The notes: a model not told the origin generated them from the letters alone. Numbered from the stretch's first letter, positions 46,757-56,244 are shown. The stretch is 64,000 nt of DNA from Kineosporia aurantiaca JCM 3230 (GCA_000719025.1 JODP01000006.1:992001-1056000), one strand, 5' to 3'. Translations and numbers: made by a program.

Positions 46757-47617
46757 TCAGGCCGGTGTCGACCCCTCGGGCAAAGCATTGACAATGGGGC
46801 CAAAACCGCCGCCCGGCAGATCCAGAAACACCCGAACCGCACGGTGGTCACCCACCGGAAGTTCCTCGGTCAGCTCCCCGCGGGCGGTCGTGCCGGGCGG
46901 CAGGCCAACCCCCAGCACGTGGTCGAGCTGCACACCAGGACGCCAGCCCGGAAAAGTGGCCGCGGTCACCAGCGGCGTCCACCCCGTAGCGCGACGTACC
47001 GGCAAGGGGGGCAGGTTCAGGTCTCCCATGACCACGACCGGCCCAGGTAGAGCCAGGCCTTCCAGCCAGCGCCGGACCTGCCGGAGCTGGCGCAGGTTGA
47101 CCCCGGGTACGAACGACAGGTGCGTGCAGACCACGGTCACGCCCATCTCCAGCCGCGCTGCCAGCGCCACGCGAGGTTCGTCCCGGAGCCAGATCATCCG
47201 CGGTGGGCGGCCAGGAATCAGCAACGGAAAGCGACCTCGGGCTGGGGTAAGCCGCAGCTCGTACCAATCTTCGACTTTCCAGCGGGAGACCAGGCTCACC
47301 CCGTAGGCCGCGGCATCGGTCTCCGCCGGCTCTCCAGTGGCCGCCGTCCATCCCGGCTCCCCGGGCGTCCCCAAGACCGTCGGAGCAAACCGCGCGTACG
47401 GCGCATCCATCGCCTTGGCCATCTCCGAGGTCTGATCCACCAACCCCGAACGCGGTTGCCGGCGATCCACCTCCTGGCAGGCCAGCACATCGACGTCGAG
47501 CAGACGCACTGCGTCGGCCAAGGCCTCCGGCCCCGCCGCCAACCCCCGAGCCGTCCGCCCGGAGAACACGTTCAGCGAGGCGACCCTCAGCCGAACGCGC
47601 TCACCAGGACTCGTCAC
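46757..47617 (-). CDS. Endonuclease/exonuclease/phosphatase family hydrolase
   Basis: A 286-residue EEP-fold protein with the full active-site set: Asn in ASLNVFSG, Glu in ACQEVDR, His in CTHLSF, Asp/Asn in MGDLNLPPL, DH in QLDHVLG and the final DH in VGDHRAV. It may act on DNA, inositol phosphates or lipids; the target is not evident. It contrasts with the degenerate EEP protein at 31-33 kb. Its start overlaps the upstream kinase-like gene by 17 bp. No signal peptide is seen. Confidence 0.85.
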   Translation of the reverse strand: MTSPGERVRLRVASLNVFSGRTARGLAAGPEALADAVRLLDVDVLACQEVDRRQPRSGLVDQTSEMAKAMDAPYARFAPTVLGTPGEPGWTAATGEPAETDAAAYGVSLVSRWKVEDWYELRLTPARGRFPLLIPGRPPRMIWLRDEPRVALAARLEMGVTVVCTHLSFVPGVNLRQLRQVRRWLEGLALPGPVVVMGDLNLPPLPVRRATGWTPLVTAATFPGWRPGVQLDHVLGVGLPPGTTARGELTEELPVGDHRAVRVFLDLPGGGFGPIVNALPEGSTPA

Positions 47618-48512
47618 CGACCCCGGCTTCCAGATCGGCGAGCATCTGCACCGCGTCGTCCACGATCGCCGCGTCGTCGGCGTGAACGCCGTGCAGGAGC
47701 CAGCGGGCGATCGCGAACTCTCCGGACAAGCGCGCCCGACGGGTGAGATCCGTGTCTACCGGTTCGCTCCGTGCCTCGACGTACGCCTCCAGCACCTGAC
47801 CCAGCACCGGTTCCGTCGCCCCGATCGCCACCCAGGCCAGATCGTCCGCCGGATCGGCCACCCGGGTCTCCGACCACTCCGTCACCGCCGACACGGCTTC
47901 CCCGTCGGCGAGCACGTTGTCTCCGGCCAGGTCGCCGTGAACCACGCAGGGCACGAACCGCCAGGCCCCGACCTCCTCGACCGCATGCTCCCAACGGGTC
48001 AGCAGACGCACCGGGGTAAGGCCGGTGGCCGCGACGCGGTCGAGTTCGGCGAGCCGCCGGAACCGGTACTCCTCAGCCGAGTAGACCGGTAGCCCGGCCT
48101 CTTCCACCAGCCGGGTGGGCAGGTTGTGGATGGCCGCGATGGCCTGACCGTAGGAGGCCGCGAGCGCCGGGCGATGCAGCAGCTCCAGTGGGCGGATCGG
48201 GCGGCCTGGGAGCTTCCGGTGCACCAACGCCCGGCCTCCGGAGCGCAACGGAGCGGCCCCTTCGGCCTCCGGCAGCCCGAACGGTAGCCAGGAGCGCAGT
48301 TGACCGACCAGATGGGACTCCGCATCGAGCCGCATGCTGGCCACGTTGTTCCGGGGCACCCGCACCACCCAATGGCGTTGCAGGTTGTCCTCGATCAGGG
48401 CGCTGTCGACGTCGTCAGCAGTCGCTTCCAGGGTCTGGGCGCGCATCGGCTCGAGGCCGTTGACGGCAGCCGAGGCAAGGGCGGCGAGGGAGAGCGGGGA
48501 TCGGGCGGGCAC
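47601..48512 (-). CDS. APH-family phosphotransferase
   Basis: A 303-residue protein of the aminoglycoside/choline kinase fold. VVHGDLAGDNVLAD is the Brenner catalytic loop (Asp and Asn), and VADPADDLAWVA holds the metal Asp. The Lys-bearing nucleotide strand is less clear. Close neighbours in mycobacteria include such a kinase near nudC, with unknown natural substrate. GTG 48512 was chosen because upstream in-frame sequence is Ser/Arg-rich and runs into the divergent nudC gene. Resistance function should not be assumed. Confidence 0.85.
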   Translation of the reverse strand: MPARSPLSLAALASAAVNGLEPMRAQTLEATADDVDSALIEDNLQRHWVVRVPRNNVASMRLDAESHLVGQLRSWLPFGLPEAEGAAPLRSGGRALVHRKLPGRPIRPLELLHRPALAASYGQAIAAIHNLPTRLVEEAGLPVYSAEEYRFRRLAELDRVAATGLTPVRLLTRWEHAVEEVGAWRFVPCVVHGDLAGDNVLADGEAVSAVTEWSETRVADPADDLAWVAIGATEPVLGQVLEAYVEARSEPVDTDLTRRARLSGEFAIARWLLHGVHADDAAIVDDAVQMLADLEAGVGDESW

Positions 48513-48552
48513 CGATCCACCGTAACCGCAGACCCCCGCGTAGGGTGCGGCT

Positions 48553-49476
48553 ATGCCACTGGAGCGTCTCGCCTTGTCCCGTTCGACGCTGGACCGGGCG
48601 GCCGCCCGCCGCACCGATCCCGAGCTGGTCGAGACCCTGCTCGCCGACCCGCAGACCCGGGTCGCGCTGTTCTCGGAGGGTGAGGCTCCGGTCACCGCGG
48701 ACCCGGCTCTGCAGCTCTGGACGGCGCAGGCGATCGAGGCCCTGGGGATCCGGAAAACCGTTGCCTCCAGCTTCTTCCTGGGCATGGACGCCGAGGGGCG
48801 AGGCTACCTGGCGCTGACCGTGACGGAGCGTCCGGAGGTGCCCGAGGGGGTGCGCTGGGCGTCGCTGCGCGAGGTCGGATCCGTGCTCGACGACACCGGC
48901 GCGGGCATCTTCACCACTTCCGTCGCGCTGATTGCCTGGCACACCTTCCACACCCACTGCGCGAACTGCGGAACGGCCACCGACGTGGTCCAGGCGGGCT
49001 GGGTGCGGCAGTGCCCGAACTGCGGCCGCGAGCACTATCCGCGCACGGACCCGGCGGTGATCATGGCCATCGTCGGCCCGGACGACCGGGTGCTGCTGGG
49101 CCGTGGGGCGACCTGGCCCGAGCACCGCTACTCGACCCTGGCCGGATTCGTCGAGCCGGGCGAGTCGCTGGAGGACGCGGTCCGCCGGGAGGTCGTCGAG
49201 GAGTCCGGGGTGCTGGTCGGAGAGGTGCACTACCGGGGCAGTCAGCCCTGGCCGTTCCCGTCGTCCCTGATGCTGGGGTTCCGGGGCGAGGCGCTGACCA
49301 GCGAGATCCGGGTGGACGAGGAGGAGATCGCGGACGCCCGCTGGTGGAGCCGGGAGGAGCTGCAGGCCGACCTCAAGTCGGGGGCGCTGATCCTGCCGCC
49401 GGCCGTATCGATCGCGCGGCGGTTGATCGAGGACTGGTTCGGGGCGCGGATCCCCGACGATGCGGCTGGGTGGTAA
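48553..49476 (+). CDS. nudC: NAD+ diphosphatase NudC
   Basis: Hydrolyses NADH/NAD+ to NMN and AMP and removes NAD caps from RNA. It has 307 residues. Zinc cysteines are in CANCG and CPNCG (about residues 136-157). The Nudix box GFVEPGESLEDAVRREVVEE is at about 197-216, and the NudC-specific SQPWPFPSSLM follows. All catalytic Glu residues are kept. It is divergent from the kinase gene and convergent with the uridine-kinase-like gene, with a terminator between. Confidence 0.94.
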   Translation: MPLERLALSRSTLDRAAARRTDPELVETLLADPQTRVALFSEGEAPVTADPALQLWTAQAIEALGIRKTVASSFFLGMDAEGRGYLALTVTERPEVPEGVRWASLREVGSVLDDTGAGIFTTSVALIAWHTFHTHCANCGTATDVVQAGWVRQCPNCGREHYPRTDPAVIMAIVGPDDRVLLGRGATWPEHRYSTLAGFVEPGESLEDAVRREVVEESGVLVGEVHYRGSQPWPFPSSLMLGFRGEALTSEIRVDEEEIADARWWSREELQADLKSGALILPPAVSIARRLIEDWFGARIPDDAAGW

Positions 49477-49504
49477 AGAGCTTTCAAGCAGTGGACGTTT
49501 GCGG

Positions 49505-49536
49505 GCACCAAAGGCGCGCAACCGCGCCTTTGGTGC
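49505..49536. terminator. Bidirectional terminator after nudC
   Basis: A perfect 14-bp stem (49505-49518 and 49523-49536, loop CAAC) lies between convergent stops. Confidence 0.75.
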
Positions 49537-49550
49537 GTCCCCGACGACAT

Positions 49551-50189
49551 TCAGGCCGTTCGGAGCGCGGGCCGGTCCGGATGATCGAAGCGGACCACCA
49601 GATCGGCATGCTTGGCCGGATCGGCCTCAGCCAGGTACCGCAACCACGCACCCGTGACCCGCTGCGCGTCCTCAGCCGGCAACCGGCGTCCTAAAGCAGC
49701 CTCGGAGACGTCCAGGTGGACGATCAGATCAAAGCCGTCGCGAACGTCCTCACGGGCCAGGAACCGACCGTCGACCACGGCGACGGTGCCCGGAGGAGCC
49801 GGCTGGGGCGGGGTACGCACCGAGCGATCCGTGTCGGGATCCCGCAGCCGGGGTAGCCAGGTGTGCCTCCCGTCGGGCGCCAACGCGTCCAAGACCTCGC
49901 GGTGCAGCGCCGGGAAGTCGTACCAGCGGTCGTAAACCGAATCGGGATCGTCGTGCCCGTACTCCAGCCGCACCGAACGTCCCCGCTGGAAATCGCGCGT
50001 ACTCACCCGGGCCACCGGTACCGCGCGCTCGGCCAGCACGGCCGCCACGGTGTCGGCCAGCCCGGCCGTGTCCTGCTCGACCGGGCCGTCCAGACCCAGC
50101 CGGAGCCGGGGCCGCTCACCCGCGCGGGAACCGCCCAGCCGCTCGTCCAGCTGCTGGGCGATCCGCTCCGCCAGGTCCCGGGGAGTCAG
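49551..50189 (-). CDS. Uridine-kinase-like P-loop protein with non-standard start
   Basis: The C-terminal 165 residues (from GTG 50048) match actinobacterial uridine-kinase-like proteins: VARVSTRDFQRGRSVRLEYG, DRWYDFPALHREVL, VVDGRFLARED and a final DLVVRFDHPDRPAL. Similarity continues upstream of 50048 in the same open frame (LTPRDLAERIAQQLDERL, RLRLGLDGPVEQDTAGLA, the P-loop position), where no ATG, GTG or TTG exists. The frame opens only after a stop at 50214-50216. CTG 50189, 11 bases after the mycoredoxin stop, is the best start, perhaps by coupling. The P-loop lacks GKT, as in relatives. Activity is uncertain. Confidence 0.65.
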   Translation of the reverse strand: MTPRDLAERIAQQLDERLGGSRAGERPRLRLGLDGPVEQDTAGLADTVAAVLAERAVPVARVSTRDFQRGRSVRLEYGHDDPDSVYDRWYDFPALHREVLDALAPDGRHTWLPRLRDPDTDRSVRTPPQPAPPGTVAVVDGRFLAREDVRDGFDLIVHLDVSEAALGRRLPAEDAQRVTGAWLRYLAEADPAKHADLVVRFDHPDRPALRTA

Positions 50190-50199
50190 CGCAGGCCGT

Positions 50200-50460
50200 T
50201 CAGGCCGGGACGGTCAGGCGGGACTTGACCTCGGCGAGCGAGGGGTTGGTGGCCGCCGAGCCGTCCGGGAAGACCACGGTGGGCACGGTCTGGTTGCCGC
50301 CGTTGACCGACATCACGTAGTTCGCGGCGTCGGGCACCTCCTCGATGTTCACCTCGGTGTAGGCGATGCCCTCGCGCTGCAGGGCGGTCTTCAGCCGCTT
50401 GCAGTACCCGCACCAGGTGGTGCTGAACATCGTGATCGTGCCGGGAGCCGGGGCGTCCAT
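50200..50460 (-). CDS. mrx1: Mycoredoxin (glutaredoxin-like)
   Basis: An 86-residue glutaredoxin-fold protein with CGYC active site (C17, C20) in TTWCGYCKRLK and NQTVPTVVF (cis-Pro). It reduces mycothiol-mixed disulfides in actinobacteria. It is divergent from uvrD2 as in mycobacteria, and just upstream of the uridine-kinase-like gene on the same strand. Confidence 0.92.
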   Translation of the reverse strand: MDAPAPGTITMFSTTWCGYCKRLKTALQREGIAYTEVNIEEVPDAANYVMSVNGGNQTVPTVVFPDGSAATNPSLAEVKSRLTVPA

Positions 50461-50587
50461 CGGAACCGTCCTTCAGGTCGATCGAACTCGTCGAGCGTTC
50501 AACATCGTGGGCCGGGTCAGTGTTCCCACCTCGTCACCGTCGGTTCCCGCTTCGTCCCGGGACCGCCCGGGCTGAGAGGATGCGCGG

Positions 50588-52723
50588 ATGACCACCGCAG
50601 CCCACGGCGCCGACGGCATGCTCGCCGGGCTGGACCCGGAGCAGCGCGAGGTCGCCCTGGCGGTCCGGGGGCCGGTCTGCGTGCTGGCCGGGGCCGGCAC
50701 CGGCAAGACCCGCGCCATCACCCACCGCATCGCCTACGGCGTCCACTCCGGCGTCTATACCCCGCAGCACGTTCTCGCTGTCACGTTCACCGCCCGCGCG
50801 GCGGGTGAGATGCGCACCCGTCTGCGCGAGCTCGGCGTGGGCGGAGTGCAGGCGCGCACCTTCCACGCCGCCGCCCTCCGTCAGCTCGGCTACTTCTTCC
50901 CCCGGGTGATCGGCGGCCGTCCTCCGGAGCTGCTTGAGCACAAGGCGCGGATGGTGGCGGACGCGGCGGCCCGGCTGAGGCTGACCGTCGATCGTGCGGC
51001 GGTCCGCGACCTCGCGGCCGAGATCGAGTGGTCCAAGGTCTCGCTGCTTACCCCGGAGAGCTACATCAAGGTTGCCCGGGCGGCCGGGCGGGGCGAGCCG
51101 GGCGGGTTCCCGCTGGAAGCGGTGTCCCGGCTGATCGGGGTCTACGAGGAGACCAAGACCGACCGGGGGCAGATCGACTTCGAAGACGTGCTGCTGCTGA
51201 TGGCCGGGATCATCGAGAGCCATCCGGAGGTGGCGAACGAGGTCCGCGCTCAGTACCGGCACTTCGTGGTGGACGAGTACCAGGACGTCTCGGCGCTTCA
51301 GCAGCGCCTGCTCGACCAGTGGCTGGGCGGCCGCAAGGAGCTGTGCGTGGTCGGCGACCCGAGCCAGACCATCTACTCCTTCACCGGCGCTTCCCCCGAG
51401 CACCTGCTCAAGTTCCCGCACAACTACCCCGACGCGTCCGTGGTCCGGCTGGTCCGCGACTACCGCTCTACCCCGCAGATTGTGCTGCTGGCCAACCGCC
51501 TGCTCGCCCGTCGGGTCAAGACGGCCGGACCGCCGCCGCTCGAGCTGCGCGCCCAGCGCGAGCCCGGCCCCGCCCCCCGCCTGACCATCCACGACGACGA
51601 CAGTGCCGAAGCCGCCGCAGTCGCCAAGCAGGTCGCCGTGCTGCTGAAAGACGGAGTGCGGGCCCGGGAAATCGCCGTGCTCTTCCGGACCAACTCGCAG
51701 TCCGAGCAGGTGGAACAGGCTCTGGCCGACGCCGGTCTGCCTTATGTGTTGCGGGGTGGGGAGCGGTTCTTCGCCCGTAAGGAGGTGCGCGAGGCCGTCA
51801 TGCTGATCCGCGGCACCGCCCGGGGAGGAACCGAGGTAGGGACGCTGGGGGAGGCCACTCGGGACGTGTTGTCGCACTGCGGATGGACGCCGAAAGCGCC
51901 TTCCGGGGTCCAGGCCGGTGGGGTGCGGGAGAAGTGGGAGTCTCTGCAGGCCCTCGCCGCGCTGGCCGACGACCTGGCCGCCACCCGGCCCGGGGCCACG
52001 CTGTCCGACCTGGTCGCCGAGCTCGACGAGCGGGCCTCGGCGCAGCACGCCCCGGCCGTGGAGGGCGTCACGCTGGCCTCGCTGCACGCCGCCAAGGGCC
52101 TGGAGTGGGACGCGGTCTTCCTGATCGGCCTGTCCGAGGGCCTGATGCCGATCTCGTTCGCCGAGAACTGGGACGCGGTCGAGGAGGAGCGCCGGCTGTT
52201 CTACGTCGGCATCACCCGGGCCCGCCAGTTCCTGCACCTGTCCTGGGCCCGCTCCCGCACCCCCGGCGGCCGGGCCGGCCGCAACCCCTCCCGGTTCCTG
52301 GACGGCCTGCTTCCCGAGGGCGAGCGCTCCTCGTCCTCGGCCCGGGCCCCCAAGGTGCGCGAGGCCCGTCCGGTGCCCAAGCAGCGTCCCCCCGCCCTCT
52401 GCAAGATCTGCGGCCGGGCCCTGACCAGCGCGGTCGAACGCAAGGTGGGCCGCTGCTCGTCCTGCCCGGTGGGCTACGACGAGGAAGTGCTGCAGCGCCT
52501 GCGGGACTGGCGGGCGGCCGCGGCCGAGGCGGCCCGGATGCCCGCCTACGTGATCTTCACCGACGCCACCCTGATGGCCATCGCCGAGGCTCAGCCGACC
52601 GAACCCGGACAGCTGGCCACCGTTCCCGGGGTCGGGGCGACCAAGCTGCAGCGTTTCGGGGACGACGTGCTCGCCGTGCTGGCCGGTCGCCCCCTGCCCG
52701 GCCTGGACTACGAGATGCCCTAG
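50588..52723 (+). CDS. uvrD2: ATP-dependent DNA helicase UvrD2
   Basis: SF1A helicase of 711 residues. Motifs: Walker A GAGTGKTRA (about 36-44), AVTFTARAAGEM (Ia), VVDEYQDVSALQ (II, about 228), VGDPSQTIYSF (III), SLHAAKGLEWDAVF (V) and YVGITRARQFL (VI). The linker after the helicase core contains four zinc-type Cys (CKICG near 604 and CSSC near 622), and a C-terminal HRDC domain spans about 630-705, both typical of mycobacterial UvrD2. It acts in DNA repair. It is divergent from mrx1. Confidence 0.95.
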   Translation: MTTAAHGADGMLAGLDPEQREVALAVRGPVCVLAGAGTGKTRAITHRIAYGVHSGVYTPQHVLAVTFTARAAGEMRTRLRELGVGGVQARTFHAAALRQLGYFFPRVIGGRPPELLEHKARMVADAAARLRLTVDRAAVRDLAAEIEWSKVSLLTPESYIKVARAAGRGEPGGFPLEAVSRLIGVYEETKTDRGQIDFEDVLLLMAGIIESHPEVANEVRAQYRHFVVDEYQDVSALQQRLLDQWLGGRKELCVVGDPSQTIYSFTGASPEHLLKFPHNYPDASVVRLVRDYRSTPQIVLLANRLLARRVKTAGPPPLELRAQREPGPAPRLTIHDDDSAEAAAVAKQVAVLLKDGVRAREIAVLFRTNSQSEQVEQALADAGLPYVLRGGERFFARKEVREAVMLIRGTARGGTEVGTLGEATRDVLSHCGWTPKAPSGVQAGGVREKWESLQALAALADDLAATRPGATLSDLVAELDERASAQHAPAVEGVTLASLHAAKGLEWDAVFLIGLSEGLMPISFAENWDAVEEERRLFYVGITRARQFLHLSWARSRTPGGRAGRNPSRFLDGLLPEGERSSSSARAPKVREARPVPKQRPPALCKICGRALTSAVERKVGRCSSCPVGYDEEVLQRLRDWRAAAAEAARMPAYVIFTDATLMAIAEAQPTEPGQLATVPGVGATKLQRFGDDVLAVLAGRPLPGLDYEMP

Positions 52724-52846
52724 GACCGGTCCGAGGACACTCAACCGGCTTCTCCGGGTGTGTCCGGACCGCCGCGATCGTGGTGATGCGGGTGCACCGC
52801 CTATCGTGGGGATGGACGCATCGGTCGCTTTTCGGAGGATCTCTCG

Positions 52847-55456
52847 GTGGTCAGCGCCAAGTCGCTGTTCGAGCGGGCTGTCTCGACGCACCTCGAGGCC
52901 TGGGGTCTGCTCGGGGCGGTCCGTGAACGGCTGGACCGGCTCGAGGGCGACTCGACGCACAGCGCCGAGTCGGCCCAGCAGCAGACCGCGCTCGCGGCCC
53001 GGCTGGAGCGCGCCGCCGCCGAGGCCGCCCCGCAGTGGCTCGGCTCGTCCTGGCCGGTGGTCGGCGAGCAGCGGTTCCCGCTCGAGCAGGCGGCCCGGCC
53101 GGGCGAGGCCACGATGATCCGGGTGGCCGATGCCCAGCCGCTGCCCGGGGTCGGGTTCCCGGTGGTGGTGCCGTTCGTCGGGGTCGGGCACATCGCCCTG
53201 GACGCGGATGCCCGCGACCCGGCCGTGGCCGGCCTCCTGCGCAGCGTCATCACCCGGCTGATCGCCGCCTTCCCGGCTGGTCAGCTGCGCATCCTGGCCG
53301 TCGACGGGGGAGCCCTGGGGGCTCCGCTGGCCCCCTTCCACGCCCTGGTCCCGGCCGGGGTGATGAACCGGCCGGTGAGCGGGACCGACGAGTTCCGGGA
53401 CGTGCTGACCGAGGCCGAGGAGCAGGTCCGGGCGGTTCAGGCGGGGGCCGAGACGGCGCCCGACGTGATGGTGATCGTGGCGGCCGCACTGCCCGCAGGC
53501 TGCACCCGTAGCGACTTCGCCCGGCTGGCCGCGCTGGCCCATGCCGGCCCGGCCGCGCGCGTCCATCTGTTCCTGGCCGGCTACCCGATCAACAGCCGCA
53601 CCACCCGGGAAGCCCCCCTCGAGCGCACCACGCTGATCACCACCGATCCGGTGGCCCGCGGGCACTTCCGGGTCGGCGACCCGCCGGGGGAGACGTTCGG
53701 GGCCGAGGGCCGGGGACTGAACGCCCCGGTCACCCTCGACCCGGCCCCACCGCCGGACCTGATCGACGAGCTCTGCCGGCGGATCGCGGCCAAGGCCGAG
53801 TCGGACGGCGCCCTGGTCTTCGACGACCTGGTGCCCAAGCGGCTCTGGGGCGAGTCCTCGGTGGACGGGCTGACCACGGTGATCGGGCGGATCGGCCGGG
53901 GTGACGCGGTGGTCTCGCTGGACGACGTGACCCCGCACTGGCTGGTGGCCGGGCGCACCGGCTCCGGCAAGACGGTGTTCCTGCTGGACATCCTCTACGG
54001 CCTGGCCGCCCGCTACTCACCCGACGAGCTCGCCCTCTACCTGCTGGACTTCAAGGAGGGCGTGTCCTTCTCGGAGTTCATCCCGACCGAGATCGACCCG
54101 ACCTGGGTGCCGCACGCCCGCACCGTCGGGGTCGAGTCGGACCGGGAGTACGGCCTGGCCGTGCTGGCCGAACTGGTCCGCGAGATGAGCCGGCGGGCCG
54201 CGTCGATGAAGAAGGCCGGGGTCACCAGCCTGGCCTCGCTGCGCAGCAGCCGGCCGGACGTGGCGATGCCCCGGGTCCTGGCCGTCATCGACGAGTTCCA
54301 CGTGCTGCTCAAGGGCAACGACGAGACCGCCAAGCGGGCCGTCGGGCTGCTCGAGGAGATCGCCCGCAAGGGTCGTTCCTACGGCATCCACCTGATCCTG
54401 GCCAGCCAGTCGATCTCCGGCATCGAGGCGCTGTTCACCAAGAGCACCTCGGTGTTCGGCCAGTTCGGCATGCGGGTCGCCCTCTCCGGCGGCGGGGGCA
54501 TCCTGCAGTCGATGAACGATGCGGCGGCCGCGCTCCCGGTCGGCCAGGTGGTGCTGAACGACGCGGCCGGGGTGGCCAGCGCCAATCGCCGGGCCCGCTT
54601 CCCGGACGCGGACGGGATGAGCATCCACGCCCTGCGGCACCGGATGTGGGAGATGCGCACCCCCGGCTCACCGCCGCCCGCGGTCTTCATCGGCTACGCC
54701 GAGTACTCGGTGGACGATGCCCAGCTGCCGGCCCGCCGGGGCCTCGGCCGCCGCAAGGTCGCCCTGGTCGGCCGCCAAGTCGACGTGGGCCTGCACAGCA
54801 CCGGTTTCGCGCTGGACTCCTCGCCCGGCCGGCACCTCGGCGTGCTCGGCACCTCGCTGGTCGGGGCGGACGTGCTGACCTCGGCGGCGATCAGCCTGGC
54901 CAAGCAGCACGACCCCGGCAGTGCCACCTTCTACCTGGTCAGCCTGGTCGGCGCGGCCGAGGACGGGGTGATCGACCTGGAGGAGCGGCTGAAGAGTGGC
55001 CGCCACACGGTGCTGTCGCTCAGCCTCACCGACTACCGCACCACCCTGCGGAAGCTGACCGACAACCCGCCCGACCGCGAGCACCCGCACTACTTCTTCG
55101 TCTACGGCGCCGACGCGGCGGCCTCCACCCTGAAGCAGAAGAACGGCCCGCGCAGCGGCCTGGACGACTTCCGCCAGATCCTGCGCGAGGGTCCGGGCTG
55201 GGGCGTGCACGTCTTCGGCTGGTGGCGCGGCGTCCGCCGGCTGACCGACGACCTGGGGCTGTCCGGCAAGGACGACGTGGCCGGCCTGGTCGCCCTCAAC
55301 GTCAAGGGCAACGAAGTGGGTTCACTGATCGGCCGGGTCAACCTGCAGTGGCAGCCCCGGCACAACCGGGCGCTGTTCATCGACCGGCACGAGGACAAGG
55401 AAGACCTGATCGTGCCGTTCGTGTCGCCCGGCCGGTACACCGAGGAGTACGCCTGA
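52847..55456 (+). CDS. FtsK/EccC-like ATPase, unknown system
   Basis: An 869-residue cytoplasmic protein without membrane helices. A helical N-terminus (1-60) is followed by an alpha/beta region and a FtsK/SpoIIIE ATPase domain with Walker A AGRTGSGKT (about 368-376) and Walker B LAVIDEFH (about 482), plus LASQSISG. A second ATPase-like domain (about 630-850) has a degraded P-loop (GVLGTSLVGADVL) like the inactive later domains of EccC. This is not the chromosome translocase FtsK (no gamma domain). GTG 52847 has GGAGG upstream. The next gene overlaps it (TGATG). Confidence 0.85.
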   Translation: MVSAKSLFERAVSTHLEAWGLLGAVRERLDRLEGDSTHSAESAQQQTALAARLERAAAEAAPQWLGSSWPVVGEQRFPLEQAARPGEATMIRVADAQPLPGVGFPVVVPFVGVGHIALDADARDPAVAGLLRSVITRLIAAFPAGQLRILAVDGGALGAPLAPFHALVPAGVMNRPVSGTDEFRDVLTEAEEQVRAVQAGAETAPDVMVIVAAALPAGCTRSDFARLAALAHAGPAARVHLFLAGYPINSRTTREAPLERTTLITTDPVARGHFRVGDPPGETFGAEGRGLNAPVTLDPAPPPDLIDELCRRIAAKAESDGALVFDDLVPKRLWGESSVDGLTTVIGRIGRGDAVVSLDDVTPHWLVAGRTGSGKTVFLLDILYGLAARYSPDELALYLLDFKEGVSFSEFIPTEIDPTWVPHARTVGVESDREYGLAVLAELVREMSRRAASMKKAGVTSLASLRSSRPDVAMPRVLAVIDEFHVLLKGNDETAKRAVGLLEEIARKGRSYGIHLILASQSISGIEALFTKSTSVFGQFGMRVALSGGGGILQSMNDAAAALPVGQVVLNDAAGVASANRRARFPDADGMSIHALRHRMWEMRTPGSPPPAVFIGYAEYSVDDAQLPARRGLGRRKVALVGRQVDVGLHSTGFALDSSPGRHLGVLGTSLVGADVLTSAAISLAKQHDPGSATFYLVSLVGAAEDGVIDLEERLKSGRHTVLSLSLTDYRTTLRKLTDNPPDREHPHYFFVYGADAAASTLKQKNGPRSGLDDFRQILREGPGWGVHVFGWWRGVRRLTDDLGLSGKDDVAGLVALNVKGNEVGSLIGRVNLQWQPRHNRALFIDRHEDKEDLIVPFVSPGRYTEEYA

Positions 55457-56118
55457 TGCCCGAGCCGATGCCGCTGGAGCTGCCGGGTCCGGTGCCGTCC
55501 CGGGGCTGGGCCGAGTACGCGCAGTACGCCCGGCGGCTGGACGAGGTCCGGGCCCAGGAGAACGCCCGCACGGCCGGGATCCGCGAGGGCGTGGCCGAGA
55601 TGTCCGAGCACGCCGACGCCCTGCACGCCCAGCTGGAGCAGCAGCGCCGGGGGATGACCGCGTTCGCGCAGAACATGAAGTTCACCGCGCCGACCGGGGC
55701 CGGGGTGGTGCCGGCGGGACCGGTCGAACCGCAGACCGACCTGGCCCGGGTGGCCCAGCTGCACGACGCGGCCGAGCGGGAGGGCACCGTGGCGGTCGAG
55801 CGGGCCAACCGGCCGAACCTGCTGCCCGGCAGCGGGGCCCGGATGCGCGGCCTGGCCGTGTTCGGGATCGCCGCCCTGGTCATCATGGTCATCCAGCTGA
55901 TCGGGTTCAGCACCACCAACAACAATCCGGACTTCCTGCGCTACGGCGTCCTGGTGCCGCTGGCCGGTTTCGTCGTCGCTCTGCTGGTGCTCAGGCAGGG
56001 CAACCAGTCCCGGAACCCGGACGTGCCGGCCACTCCGCTGCCCACCCGGATGGGGTTGCTGCTCTGTTTCGGGGCCCTGCCGATCCTGTTCGGCATCCTG
56101 GTCCTCGCCAACCGCTGA
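55456..56118 (+). CDS. Coiled-coil membrane partner of the FtsK-like ATPase
   Basis: A 220-residue protein. Residues 15-70 form a charged coiled coil (RRLDEVRAQENARTAGI, then ADALHAQLEQQRRG). A Pro/Gly linker follows, then three membrane helices at about 133-152, 160-180 and 195-218. No enzyme motif is seen. The ATG overlaps the ATPase stop by one base, so translation is coupled. It could anchor the ATPase to the membrane. I do not recognise a named family. Confidence 0.8.
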   Translation: MPEPMPLELPGPVPSRGWAEYAQYARRLDEVRAQENARTAGIREGVAEMSEHADALHAQLEQQRRGMTAFAQNMKFTAPTGAGVVPAGPVEPQTDLARVAQLHDAAEREGTVAVERANRPNLLPGSGARMRGLAVFGIAALVIMVIQLIGFSTTNNNPDFLRYGVLVPLAGFVVALLVLRQGNQSRNPDVPATPLPTRMGLLLCFGALPILFGILVLANR

Positions 56119-56244
56119 GCGAGCGCTTACCGGGAGCCCGGCGCTGCACCCGCAAAACTTTTTTATCTTTCCCAAAAGTTCTGCCGCGCAGGAAAAGTCG
56201 CTTCCTGAATAGGCCGTTCGGGCGGCCGCCACGAAGTAATCGGC
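56119..56244. other. AT-rich spacer after the FtsK unit
   Basis: An unusually AT-rich island around 56151-56190 includes a 7-bp stem AACTTTT/AAAAGTT (56156-56162 and 56174-56180). It may end transcription of the ATPase unit or serve as an upstream element of the following promoter. Confidence 0.4.

Noticed and set aside
46744..46757. Further TGATCATG family member before galE
   Set aside because: Only GATCACG is present; the palindromic core is missing.
47601..48785. Longer form of the APH-like kinase
   Set aside because: The extra 91 N-terminal codons are Ser/Arg-rich and overlap the divergent nudC gene.
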